From Paenibacillus periandrae (GTDB lineage Bacteria; Bacillota; Bacilli; Paenibacillales; NBRC-103111): DNA of 64,000 bases. The stretch's first letter is position 1. Each line of letters starts with the position of its first letter. The stretch spans positions 186,001-250,000 of the forward strand of contig NZ_JAJNMU010000009.1 of the NCBI RefSeq assembly GCF_022458865.1. Reading direction: 5' to 3'. This document shows, piece after piece, positions 44,761 through 52,595 of the stretch. Both the position numbers and the translations under genes were made by a program. The notes under the pieces were generated by a model. That model saw only the letters and a list, made by a program, of their open reading frames with translations. It was not told the DNA's origin and did no database searches.

Positions 44761-45963
44761 ATGAAGCCAGATATGATTATGCTTCGTTTGGGAGAGCTTA
44801 CACTAAAAGGGAAAAACCGCAGCCGGTTTGAGAAGGTCGTTTTTGAGCAGGTAAAAAAATCAGTTCAGAGCTTTTCAAGGCTTACTTTTGTACTAGAATT
44901 CGGCAGGGTGTACATACACTTAAACGAGGAGTCTTATGAAGCGGTGCAGAAACGGCTGCGTAAGGTGCTCGGCTTGTCTTCATTTAGTCCGGTGTATACA
45001 GCCCCCTTGGAGCTTGAAGAGATTCAGTCCACGGCCTTGGCAGCAATGGAAATGCTGGATAACGGACAAGCCGAATTCAAGGTAACGGTGCGCCGTGTCA
45101 ACAAAAAATTCCCTTATGACTCACAAGAGATGAACAAGCTGGTTGCTGGATATATCCTTAAGGCTGTACCGGGTCTGAGGGTCAATGTTAATCAGCCTGA
45201 GGTTGAGCTTAAAGTGGAGCTGCGTGAAAAGCAGGCTTTGATTTTTTCTCAAAGTGTTACAGGAGTGGGAGGTTTTCCACTCGGTACAAATGGGAAAGCG
45301 ATGCTGATGCTATCTGGTGGCATTGACAGCCCGGTTGCAGGGTTTCTTGCACTGCGCCAAGGCTTGAGGCTTGAAGCTGTGCATTTTCACAGCTATCCCT
45401 ATACGAGCGAAAGATCGCAGCAAAAGGTAAAGGAGCTGGTTGCCAAGCTGAGTGGGTATGCGGGTGACATCAGACTGCATATGGTTCCGTTCACGAGCAT
45501 ACAAACCCGAATTCATGAGGTTTATAAGGAGGACCTGTTTATTACGCTGCTTAGGCGTGCGATGTTTCGGATAACGGAGAAGCTGGCGGAGAACTACGGG
45601 GCATCGGCAATCGTAACTGGAGAGAGCCTGGGTCAGGTGGCCAGTCAAACCATCAACAGTATGAATGTCATCGGACGTGCAGTAGAAGTTCCGATCATCC
45701 AACCGCTGGTTTGTATGGAAAAAAAAGAAATCATCCGAATTGCTGAAGATATTGATACGTTTGAAATTTCGATTTTACCGTACGAGGATTGCTGCACCTT
45801 GTTTATGCCTCCTTATCCCAGCACAAACCCGAGCCTACGTATTGTGGAAAGCATTGAAAAGAGTATGGAGTGGCTGGATGCTGAATTGGACGAAGCTGTC
45901 AGGCTTACCGAACAAATATGGGTTGGGGCCGATGAAAAACCTCAATTCGCGGCTTTATTTTAA
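44761..45963 (+). CDS. thiI: tRNA uracil-4 sulfurtransferase ThiI
   Basis: 400 aa: NFLD/THUMP region (about 1-165), then a PP-loop ATPase domain with LSGGIDSPVAGFLALRQG (about 182) and ESLGQVASQTINSM, with the conserved C-terminal VCMEKKEIIRIAEDI. It adenylates U8 and transfers sulfur to make s4U8 in tRNA, a near-UV sensor. Lacks a rhodanese extension, as expected for Bacillus-type ThiI which works with a dedicated desulfurase. ATG 44761 follows AAAGGAGG. Confidence 0.95.
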   Translation: MKPDMIMLRLGELTLKGKNRSRFEKVVFEQVKKSVQSFSRLTFVLEFGRVYIHLNEESYEAVQKRLRKVLGLSSFSPVYTAPLELEEIQSTALAAMEMLDNGQAEFKVTVRRVNKKFPYDSQEMNKLVAGYILKAVPGLRVNVNQPEVELKVELREKQALIFSQSVTGVGGFPLGTNGKAMLMLSGGIDSPVAGFLALRQGLRLEAVHFHSYPYTSERSQQKVKELVAKLSGYAGDIRLHMVPFTSIQTRIHEVYKEDLFITLLRRAMFRITEKLAENYGASAIVTGESLGQVASQTINSMNVIGRAVEVPIIQPLVCMEKKEIIRIAEDIDTFEISILPYEDCCTLFMPPYPSTNPSLRIVESIEKSMEWLDAELDEAVRLTEQIWVGADEKPQFAALF

Positions 45964-46037
45964 AGAGGTAAATGTGTATCACAGATTAAGCTAAGAGACG
46001 GGTGGTTGCTGAGTAATTGTATGGGAGGTAAGAAGGA

Positions 46038-46706
46038 ATGCTGGATTGGCTTTTATTATTCTTGCAGATCATGCTTATCAATATTGTGCTCAGCGGCGAC
46101 AATGCTGTCGTGATCGCTTTAGCTAGTAAAAACCTGCCTCCCGATCAACGCAAGCAGGCGATATGGTGGGGTGCTTTTGGAGCTATAGCGCTCCGTGTCA
46201 TATTAACCATTATAGCTGTATACATACTCAGTGTGCCCTTTGTTCAAGCTCTCGGCTCCGTGCTGCTGTTCTGGATTGCAGTTAAGCTGCTGATAGATGA
46301 GGAAGGGATTTCGGATGTAAAGGAAGCCTCAACCTTGTGGAAGGCGATTCGCACAATTATCGTGGCAGACTTTGTTATGAGTCTGGATAATGTGCTTGCG
46401 ATAGCAGCCAAAGCTAACAATAACCTGGCAGTGATCATACTTGGGATTGGGCTTAGTGTTCCGATCATAATATGGGGCAGTACGATGGTGATGAGGCTGC
46501 TGACCAAGTATCCTATTTTCGTTTACCTGGGCGCCGCATTGCTTGGTTATACAGCTGGAGAAATGTTCGTCAAGGATAAAGTTGTTACTGATATTTTACT
46601 GGCTGATGTGCCGCACTGGATCGTTCCGATTGCAGCAACAATAGTCGTAGTCGGAGCAGGGTTTTGGAAGAAAATAATACTGAAGCCACGAACGCACCAT
46701 TTTTGA
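46038..46706 (+). CDS. TerC family membrane protein (YjbE/YceF/YkoY type)
   Basis: 222 aa, about seven TM segments. Conserved acidic motifs are NIVLSGDNAVVIALASKNL and DFVMSLDNVLAIAAKA, which carry the metal-linked Asp residues of TerC proteins. Members act in Mn2+ efflux or in supplying metal to exported enzymes. RBS GGGAGGTAAGAAGG. I see no yybP-ykoY Mn riboswitch in the 74-nt leader. A terminator follows. Confidence 0.88.
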   Translation: MLDWLLLFLQIMLINIVLSGDNAVVIALASKNLPPDQRKQAIWWGAFGAIALRVILTIIAVYILSVPFVQALGSVLLFWIAVKLLIDEEGISDVKEASTLWKAIRTIIVADFVMSLDNVLAIAAKANNNLAVIILGIGLSVPIIIWGSTMVMRLLTKYPIFVYLGAALLGYTAGEMFVKDKVVTDILLADVPHWIVPIAATIVVVGAGFWKKIILKPRTHHF

Positions 46707-46736
46707 AGCGGTATAGTGCAGGGTGTTGAAGTATGG

Positions 46737-46766
46737 GATAGGACGCTATAGCGCCTATCTTTTTTG
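46737..46766 (+). terminator. Rho-independent terminator after TerC gene
   Basis: GATAGG-a-CGC pairs with GCG-CCTATC around TATA, followed by TTTTTT. Confidence 0.85.
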
Positions 46767-46780
46767 TTGTGCTCTTAAGT

Positions 46781-47107
46781 ATGACGAACAAAGTATGGAC
46801 AGTTGATCTTTATTTTGACTCCTTATCCTTACAGCAGCACTCTGATTCAAGTAGGGGGTCGGTAGCGAGGAAGCTTGATCGTACAATCGGTGAAGGGTAC
46901 GTGAATCATATGATTACCCAATCCGGGATTGAAATTATAGATTCGAATTACCAACTGGCAGACAGTCGGAATGGGAGCTTTCACTTTAACGCGGCTATGG
47001 TTGAGCTCAGCTTTTGTTTGCAGGGAAATGGAGAAATCCATGCTTCAAATACTCGACACCAAGCAGGGGTTATACGCCCGAATGTGGCATACCTATATGA
47101 ATGCTGA
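46781..47107 (+). pseudogene. AraC-type regulator, N-terminal remnant
   Basis: The frame encodes about 95 residues resembling the N-terminal sensor part of AraC regulators of siderophore loci (GEGYVNHMITQSGIEII, AAMVELSFCLQGNGEIH). It is then cut off and continues out of frame into sequence from an ABC exporter. The C-terminal double helix-turn-helix DNA-binding domain is absent. There is no ribosome binding site before ATG 46781 and it starts right after the TerC terminator. Interpreted as a deletion remnant; it is unlikely to act as a regulator. Confidence 0.6.
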
Positions 47108-47144
47108 GCAATGGCAGATAGCGAATGGGGGCAGACCCGTATGA
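47047..47144 (+). pseudogene. ABC exporter, last ~30 residues only
   Basis: In the third frame relative to the AraC remnant, the bases encode KQGLYARMWHTYMNAEQWQ up to TGA 47142. This closely parallels the C-terminus of the next pseudogene (RGLYARLWKLQSET) and the common end of ABC exporter half-proteins. Its stop overlaps the ATG of the next gene (ATGA), a relic of translational coupling. The rest of the protein has been lost together with the end of the AraC gene. Confidence 0.6.
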
Positions 47145-47704
47145 ATATTTTTTACAATATTACAGCAGAAAACCCTAAGAAGCTCGTCAAGCCTGTAGCT
47201 TATACAACTCTCGCCTATTGTTTGGGACTAATCCCCTTCATACTGCTGGTGGAAGCCGCAAGATTAATATTCGACCCTTTTGTCCATCCCGGGTCACAGC
47301 TTGATATCACGCGACTATGGTGGGTATGCGGCACAATGGGTGCAGCACTGTTTCTCCCCTGTATGGTGTTGAAATACCAGCCTATCGTTCCCAGTGCTAT
47401 GCTCAAAGACGCCCCGATTATATTGCTTGACGAAGCGACTGCTTCCCTGGACCCGGAGAACGAGGCGGAAATTCAGCAGGCTATCAACAGATTAATTGAG
47501 CATCGAACCGTAATCGCCATTGCTCATAAGCTGAAAACGGTAATGAATGCAGATCATATTATTGTGCTTGAAGAAGGACGGGTCGTTGAACGTGGTCGCC
47601 ATGATGATTTACTTGCGCAGCGAGGTCTCTATGCCCGGTTATGGAAGCTGCAAAGTGAAACATCGGACTGGAGACTTTCGTCACGGATAGCGACTTCAAC
47701 GTGA
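47141..47704 (+). pseudogene. ABC exporter half-transporter with internal deletion (YbtQ/IrtB-like)
   Basis: The first ~82 codons encode the beginning of a fused permease-ATPase (two TM helices: AYCLGLIPFILLVEAARLIF and WWVCGTMGAALFLPCMVL). They then join in frame near 47385-47400 to the end of the ATPase domain: DAPIILLDEATASLDPENEAEI (Walker B/D-loop), VIAIAHKLKTV (H-loop) and VERGRHDDLLAQRGLYARLW. About 300-350 residues, comprising most TMs, Walker A and the signature motif, are missing. It cannot hydrolyse ATP. The AraC-ABC-ABC order is that of siderophore transport loci. Confidence 0.7.
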
Positions 47705-47742
47705 CTAATGTAAGCGTATGAAGTATAATATCATGTTTTGCC

Positions 47743-47771
47743 TTGCTTTTTCTTACTTAGGACAGTATAAT
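47743..47771 (+). promoter_or_regulatory. Sigma-A promoter of typA
   Basis: TTGCTT (47743-47748), 17 nt, TATAAT (47766-47771). Transcription is expected to start near 47778, at the base of the next hairpin. Confidence 0.65.
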
Positions 47772-47783
47772 ATAGCTAAATGT

Positions 47784-47817
47784 CAAGCGTCGGCGCTTAT
47801 GTCCGACGCTTGTTTTA
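47784..47817 (+). terminator. Hairpin/attenuator-like structure in the typA leader
   Basis: CAAGCGTCGG (47784-47793) pairs perfectly with CCGACGCTTG (47803-47812), followed by TTTTATG. It is at the 5' end of the typA mRNA, 70 nt before the start codon, so it may attenuate transcription or protect the RNA end. Confidence 0.6.
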
Positions 47818-47885
47818 TGAACGGGCCCCAGCCGCTCCTAGGGTGAGTAGGGCGAGAGGGTCGACAAGGAGAGGTTAGGGAAAAC

Positions 47886-49733
47886 ATGCATTCAAGAGAC
47901 AAAATCCGCAACATCGCGATCATCGCACACGTTGACCACGGCAAAACAACACTAGTAGACAAATTGCTTCAACAATCGGGAACTTTCCGTGATAATGAAG
48001 CTGTTCAAGAGCGGGCTATGGATTCCAACGACCTGGAACGGGAACGTGGTATTACCATTTTGGCTAAAAATACAGCAATCAACTATAAAGATTATTTGAT
48101 CAATATTATGGATACTCCAGGCCATGCTGACTTTGGCGGCGAAGTAGAACGTATTATGAAAATGGTTGATGGCGTGTTGTTGATTGTTGATGCGTTCGAA
48201 GGTACAATGCCACAAACCAAGTTTGTTCTTCGTAAAGCTTTGGAGTCAAACCTGAAGCCAATTGTTGTTCTTAACAAAATCGATCGTCCAGCTGCCCGCC
48301 CAGCCGAGGTAGTGGATGAAGTATTAGACTTGTTTATTGAACTGGGTGCTACTGATGAGCAGCTGGATTTTACTGTTGTCTACGCATCTGCACTTATGGG
48401 TACTTCCAGCATGGAGCCTGAGGTGGAGAAGCAGGAGCCGAATATGCAAGCTATTTTTGAAACAGTAGTTAGCCGTATTCCTGCACCAACCGAAAGCATT
48501 GAGGAGCCATTGCAATTCCTGGTAACTTTGATGGACTATAATGAATACCTCGGCCGTATTGCCATTGGTCGTGTTAATCGTGGTGTCGTCAAACAAGGGC
48601 AAGCCATCGCTGTAATTAACCGTGAAGGTGTTGTCAAATCAGCTCGTGTTGAAAAGCTGTTTGGCTTCCAGGGCTTGAAGCGTATTGAAATTGAAGAAGC
48701 CGGCGCTGGCGATATCGTCGCGATTTCCGGAATTAAAGATATCAATATCGGGGAAACCATGGCTGATCCGGCTAATCCGGAAGCATTGCCTGTATTGAAA
48801 ATTGATGAGCCTACCTTGCAAATGACGTTCCTCGTGAACAATAGTCCATTTGCCGGACGTGAGGGTAAATGGGTAACATCCCGTAAGCTGCGCGAGCGTC
48901 TGTTTAAAGAATTGGAAACCGATGTGAGCTTGCGTGTTGACGAAACCGACAGTCCGGATGCATTTATCGTATCAGGACGCGGTGAGCTGCATTTGGGTAT
49001 CCTGATCGAGAATATGCGTCGTGAAGGCTTTGAAATGCAAGTATCCAAGCCTGAGGTTATTATCAAGGTGATTGATGGCCAAAAAATGGAGCCTGTGGAG
49101 CATCTTATTATTGACTTGCCTGAAGAAAGCATGGGCGCAGTTATGGAAAGCTTGGGTTCCCGTAAAGCTGAAATGGTCAATATGATCAACGCTGGAACAG
49201 GAAATGTTCGTTTGGAGTTCAAGATTCCTGCACGTGGCTTGATCGGTTACAGAACCTACTTCCTGACATTAACACGCGGATATGGTACTATGAATCATGC
49301 GTTTGACAGCTATGGTCCATACTACGGTGCAGGTGTTGGTGGACGTCACGAAGGTGTGCTCGTATCCAGTGAAACAGGTGTTTCCACGTTGTACGGTATT
49401 CTTTCTGTTGAAGACCGTGGTATTCTGTTCGTCGAGCCGTCCGCTGAGGTTTATGAAGGTATGATCGTCGGAGAGCATACACGTGATTCCGACATCATTG
49501 TTAATATCTGTAAAGAAAAGCAATTGAACAATATTCGTTCTGCTGGTAAAGATGATACCGTCAGAATGAAAACTCCACGTCTATATACTTTGGAGCAAGC
49601 TTTGGAATATTTGAACGATGATGAGCTGTGTGAAATTACACCTAAGTCCATTCGTCTTCGTAAAAAGCTTTTGAACAAATCCGAACGTGAGCGTGCTGCA
49701 AAGCAACGTAAAACTGCCGAAGCGAATGCCTAA
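47886..49733 (+). CDS. typA: Translational GTPase TypA/BipA
   Basis: 615 aa ribosome-binding GTPase. G1 [14 protein letters not shown] (about 14), [11 protein letters not shown] (G2 switch), [14 protein letters not shown] (G3), [10 protein letters not shown] (G4), then EF-G-like domains III and V and the TypA C-terminal domain. It helps late 50S assembly and growth at low temperature. ATG 47886 follows AAGGAGAGG with a rather long spacing. It is followed by ylaH as in B. subtilis (ylaG-ylaH). Codon use is strongly biased, as for highly expressed genes. Confidence 0.97.
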   Translation: MHSRDKIRNIAIIAHVDHGKTTLVDKLLQQSGTFRDNEAVQERAMDSNDLERERGITILAKNTAINYKDYLINIMDTPGHADFGGEVERIMKMVDGVLLIVDAFEGTMPQTKFVLRKALESNLKPIVVLNKIDRPAARPAEVVDEVLDLFIELGATDEQLDFTVVYASALMGTSSMEPEVEKQEPNMQAIFETVVSRIPAPTESIEEPLQFLVTLMDYNEYLGRIAIGRVNRGVVKQGQAIAVINREGVVKSARVEKLFGFQGLKRIEIEEAGAGDIVAISGIKDINIGETMADPANPEALPVLKIDEPTLQMTFLVNNSPFAGREGKWVTSRKLRERLFKELETDVSLRVDETDSPDAFIVSGRGELHLGILIENMRREGFEMQVSKPEVIIKVIDGQKMEPVEHLIIDLPEESMGAVMESLGSRKAEMVNMINAGTGNVRLEFKIPARGLIGYRTYFLTLTRGYGTMNHAFDSYGPYYGAGVGGRHEGVLVSSETGVSTLYGILSVEDRGILFVEPSAEVYEGMIVGEHTRDSDIIVNICKEKQLNNIRSAGKDDTVRMKTPRLYTLEQALEYLNDDELCEITPKSIRLRKKLLNKSERERAAKQRKTAEANA

Positions 49734-49804
49734 CCCTCCCAAACCCTCCCTATAGGGAGGGCCCCAAAGGGCGCTGCCCTCTGGACTCCCTCGGGTTGGA
49801 TGCG

Positions 49805-49853
49805 TGAGCTGTAGTGTTCTCGAGGCGCTTATCGTCCCTGCGGGACACGCTTG
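49805..49853. repeat. 49-bp direct repeat, copy 1
   Basis: Matches copy 2 (49877-49925) at all but about two positions; period 72 bp. It contains GTCCC-tgc-GGGAC, a small hairpin near its 3' end. Confidence 0.85.
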
Positions 49854-49876
49854 GTTATGGTGTGCTGATGGGATGC

Positions 49877-49925
49877 TGAGCTGTAGTGTTCTCGGGGCGC
49901 TTATCGTCCCTGTGGGACACGCTTG
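49877..49925. repeat. 49-bp direct repeat, copy 2
   Basis: Near-identical to copy 1, with GTCCC-tgt-GGGAC; differences are A/G and C/T changes. The pair appears to be a dispersed non-coding repeat rather than a gene. Confidence 0.85.
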
Positions 49926-50015
49926 ACTTGGGTGCTGGATTGTACACCGAGATTAAAGAGTCTGCCTGGGGCAGAAAGATGCCCGTTACTGGGGCATCAT
50001 AATTGAATAACGTTC

Positions 50016-50050
50016 AAAGAAAGCTCTGATGACTCAGAGCTTTCTTTTTA
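50016..50050 (+). terminator. Strong Rho-independent terminator before ylaH
   Basis: AAAGAAAGCTCTGA (50016-50029) pairs perfectly with TCAGAGCTTTCTTT (50034-50047) around TGAC, followed by TT and A/T-rich DNA. Confidence 0.92.
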
Positions 50051-50084
50051 AAATTAAACCTTAAATTAAACCTTAAATTAAACC
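50049..50084. repeat. 12-bp tandem repeat (3 copies)
   Basis: TTAAATTAAACC occurs three times in a row (the first copy has one change). It lies between the terminator and the ylaH promoter region. Confidence 0.8.
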
Positions 50085-50162
50085 TTAATGAAATGATAAA
50101 TGCTTACACACTAATGATACAATGAATATACAAACCCTACCGAATAAAGGAGGTTTAATCCT

Positions 50163-50435
50163 ATGACCGAATGGTTTCGTGAATATCCACTGATCACCTA
50201 TATTTTGATTTATGTAATGATCACTTATGTCTACAACAAAGTGTTCAAAACACGTAAGCTGCCAATTCTGAAAGAAGCCATTATTTATTTGCTGCTGGGG
50301 GTTGGTGCGGGAATGCTGCTGCTGTTTCAGCTTGGTGCACTGCCTATTGTGCCATGCTTGGCGGTTGCGATCGGATTGATGCTAATGGTACGCGTTCGTT
50401 ATTTTTTTCAGGATCGAAGATTGAATAAGAAGTAA
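50163..50435 (+). CDS. ylaH: YlaH-like membrane protein
   Basis: 90 aa. Three hydrophobic helices: YPLITYILIYVMITYVYNKVF (about 8-28), LKEAIIYLLLGVGAGMLLLF (about 37-56) and PIVPCLAVAIGLMLMVRV (about 62-79). A basic C-terminal tail QDRRLNKK. Position after typA matches ylaH of B. subtilis. RBS AAAGGAGG 6 nt before ATG. Function unknown. The next gene starts 24 nt downstream. Confidence 0.82.
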   Translation: MTEWFREYPLITYILIYVMITYVYNKVFKTRKLPILKEAIIYLLLGVGAGMLLLFQLGALPIVPCLAVAIGLMLMVRVRYFFQDRRLNKK

Positions 50436-50458
50436 TATGCAGGTGTGAGGTGAGTACG

Positions 50459-50914
50459 ATGAGTGTACATTGGTTATCGCCTATTCGAATTAAGGAACAA
50501 TCGGTCGTATTGGAAGCAGGACGTATCGCTCTTCAGCCTGATGAAGCCAGAGGTTTATTCCTATCCTTGTTGAAATCAGTAAATCCGGGCATGCTGCTGT
50601 TATTCAAGTCTCATATGCTGTTAAGTGAAGAGGCGGCAGAGGATTGTGGTGTCGATGAATTGCCTTTTGACCTGGGCGATGTCGAAGAACCGATTTTATT
50701 CGGACAGGACGGTATTGAGCTGTCGCATTGTGCGGAGGCTTACTTGGACAGGCTGCCCTCTATCAGGGAAATGACAGAATGGCTGCAAGTGGCCAAACTA
50801 CGTTTGTCGACAATACCTGAGCTTGAGCATGGCATCGAAAGTGATTGGTTGTCCGCTATGCAAGTCTGGATAGAGCAGGGAAGCCAAATTATTTTGCTGC
50901 GGGAGGATGATTAG
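50459..50914 (+). CDS. Unknown conserved-looking soluble protein
   Basis: About 151 aa, no signal peptide, no TM segment, acidic (many Asp/Glu). Notable parts are SPIRIKEQSVVLEAGRIALQPD and the final WIEQGSQIILLRED. I do not recognise a family. It follows ylaH by 24 nt and its end overlaps or abuts the next small gene. ATG 50459 is taken because GTGAGGTGAG is just upstream; an in-frame GTG at 50450 is also possible. It is probably part of a ylaH operon. Confidence 0.6.
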   Translation: MSVHWLSPIRIKEQSVVLEAGRIALQPDEARGLFLSLLKSVNPGMLLLFKSHMLLSEEAAEDCGVDELPFDLGDVEEPILFGQDGIELSHCAEAYLDRLPSIREMTEWLQVAKLRLSTIPELEHGIESDWLSAMQVWIEQGSQIILLREDD

Positions 50915-50915
50915 C

Positions 50916-51191
50916 TTGAGGCTTGAGGATGCGCTTTTTAATTGGCTGCAAATCAAGATTGTTGCTGAAGCGAGAACGGATGATATGGCTGCCGAGGAGA
51001 CACGACTTTTTTTTGAAGAAATTTTGCGGGATGATCATTTATTAACTGATTTTACGACAAGCTCCGATGAACTGAGAATCACGATTTCCTATGAGCTGGA
51101 AGGAATACGTAAGACGCTTATGTTTGACAGGGAGCTGGCCGAACAGCTGCTTACCGATATTAATTCAAATCCGAAGTACAACAATGAATGA
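50916..51191 (+). CDS. Unknown small acidic protein
   Basis: About 91 aa, soluble, with a helical N-terminus RLEDALFNWLQIKIVAEARTDDMAAEET and a C-terminal ISYELEGIRKTLMFDRELAEQLL block. No family recognised. The TTG at 50916 is about 10 nt from GGGAGG; the in-frame ATG 50907 overlaps the previous gene and has almost no spacing. It shares a possible operon with the previous two genes, and no terminator is obvious before 51440. Confidence 0.55.
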   Translation: MRLEDALFNWLQIKIVAEARTDDMAAEETRLFFEEILRDDHLLTDFTTSSDELRITISYELEGIRKTLMFDRELAEQLLTDINSNPKYNNE

Positions 51192-51439
51192 CATAATTAA
51201 GCTGTAAATCGATACAATACATTATCGGCTTCTGCAAGCAGTCATTATCCCGTCTGGCAGCACCGGCTACATAGTTTCCTGTGAACCAAGGTTCAATGGG
51301 GGAGTTCTATAATTCTATAGATCAGACTTCACCCATCAGAATGGCTGCAAGTGTCTGTGGTTGACTGACCATTCCTGTGATATAATGAGGTTGTCAATAC
51401 AGCTTGCCAATAACCTAATAGACGCAGGAGGGGTAACCT

Positions 51440-51892
51440 ATGGCAGAAACGATCTCAGCACTGCCGGAGCAACTGTATACAGCTTTGCAAAAGGAATCCT
51501 TTGCACTGCTAAGTACAATTGATTTCGAATCCGGCTCACCTTCTATGAATGCCATTTCGTGGTTGTACGCAGTACATTCTGGAACTATTCGATTTGCGGT
51601 AGATTCGCGTTCACGTATTGTCAGCAATATCAAAAGCAATTCACAAGTAAATCTGACCTTTGTTGGCGAGGGTTCGGTCCATGCCATTTATGGCACTGCG
51701 AGGATCGTGACCGAGGCTTTAAATGATGTGCCTATTAAACTAACCTGTTTGGACATTGAAATTACTGCGGTTCGGGACGCCATGTTTTATGGCGCGCGCA
51801 TTTCAACCGCACCCGAATATGAAAAAACCTACGACAAGCGTGCAGCGGATAAGCTGGATACGCAAGTGTTTGATGCGATGAAAAAAGCCTAG
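51440..51892 (+). CDS. Pyridoxamine 5'-phosphate oxidase-like FMN-binding protein
   Basis: 150 aa, split beta-barrel. Blocks include LSTIDFESGSPSMNAISWLYAVHSGTIRFAVDSRSRIVSNIKSN and VNLTFVGEGSVHAIYGTARIV, the usual FMN-binding strands. Some family members reduce F420 or haem-like cofactors and others are of unknown role; this one is not a canonical PdxH. RBS AGGAGGGG. A likely -10 TATAAT at 51381-51386 has a poor -35 (TGGTTG) 17 nt upstream. A terminator follows. Confidence 0.82.
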   Translation: MAETISALPEQLYTALQKESFALLSTIDFESGSPSMNAISWLYAVHSGTIRFAVDSRSRIVSNIKSNSQVNLTFVGEGSVHAIYGTARIVTEALNDVPIKLTCLDIEITAVRDAMFYGARISTAPEYEKTYDKRAADKLDTQVFDAMKKA

Positions 51893-51919
51893 AGACTTGG
51901 AGCGTTCTAGGCTTTTTCT
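51882..51919. terminator. Bidirectional terminator between PNPOx-like gene and ylaJ
   Basis: AAAAAGCCTAGA (51882-51893) pairs perfectly with TCTAGGCTTTTT (51906-51917). It overlaps the stop codon of the plus-strand gene and serves the converging minus-strand gene. Confidence 0.85.
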
Positions 51920-51942
51920 TGATCTCTTGATACTTCAAAACC

Positions 51943-52485
51943 TTACAAATTGGCGTTAGGCATTTGGGGTTCCTTGCTTTCCGGTGAAGGCACAGGAGCC
52001 ACATCCCGTGGCAGCTGAGGAATGATGCGTCCGATAATTTCAGACATTTCCTCAGTAAATCCGCTAATCGGTCTGCCGATCTTGACTTCATCCCGTACTT
52101 TTCTGATTCGGGCTGCTAGATCCATATCAGCCGTGACAATGGCATCAACCCCATAGGGGTCTTTCTTAAGAGCTTCCGCTACGGATAGCTTAATCGTTCC
52201 AACCTTGGAACGGTCCATATCTGGAGGCAAGTTAATCCCCACTACAGCGGTGTTTCCAAAGACTACGCATTTGGCGCTTTCAACCTGAGGGATGCTGGTT
52301 GCAATTTGCTCCAGGTGCTCGGCAACAGTGGGCGAGTTCACAATTTCTTTTTTCTGTGTAGCAGCTTGGTTGACCTGAACTTGACGCTTCGCTTCATTCA
52401 CAGGAGCGGAATTAGCATTTTGTTTGGTTTGATTGCAACCAGCCAAGACGGACAGCACGAGAATGCTATAGACAAATAGTCTCAT
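51943..52485 (-). CDS. ylaJ: YlaJ/YhcN family sporulation lipoprotein
   Basis: 180 aa. N-terminal signal with lipobox LSVLAGC (cleavage before C16), a Gln/Asn-rich linker, then a YhcN/YlaJ domain: HLEQIATSIPQVESAKCVVFGNTAVVGINL ... RSKVGTIKLSVAEALKKDPYGVDAIVTADMDLAARIRKV. Family members are spore membrane lipoproteins. Its position next to ylaK matches the B. subtilis ylaJ-ylaK order, although here it is on the opposite strand to ylaK. Confidence 0.9.
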   Translation of the reverse strand: MRLFVYSILVLSVLAGCNQTKQNANSAPVNEAKRQVQVNQAATQKKEIVNSPTVAEHLEQIATSIPQVESAKCVVFGNTAVVGINLPPDMDRSKVGTIKLSVAEALKKDPYGVDAIVTADMDLAARIRKVRDEVKIGRPISGFTEEMSEIIGRIIPQLPRDVAPVPSPESKEPQMPNANL

Positions 52486-52595
52486 TAGTCATCGTTCCTT
52501 TCTACCTTATAGTTGTTTTCCTTAGTTTGTCCTTTCTAGCTGATTCCTATGTGTTATAGAGCCATACACCATACTTGGAAGGGGACGGACTTACT

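Larger units (their letters stand above)
49734..50162. other. 429-bp non-coding region with repeats after typA
   Basis: No gene is seen. From left to right it holds a C-rich segment with CCTCCC/GGGAGG complement (49747-49762), two 49-bp direct repeats (next entries), a GATGCCC/GGGCATC hairpin (49979-49998), a strong terminator (50016-50050), three copies of a 12-bp A/T repeat and the ylaH ribosome binding site. Confidence 0.7.

Noticed and set aside
45964..46037. yybP-ykoY manganese riboswitch before the TerC gene
   Set aside because: The leader is only 74 nt after the thiI stop and shows no recognisable aptamer core; it is too short for the full element.
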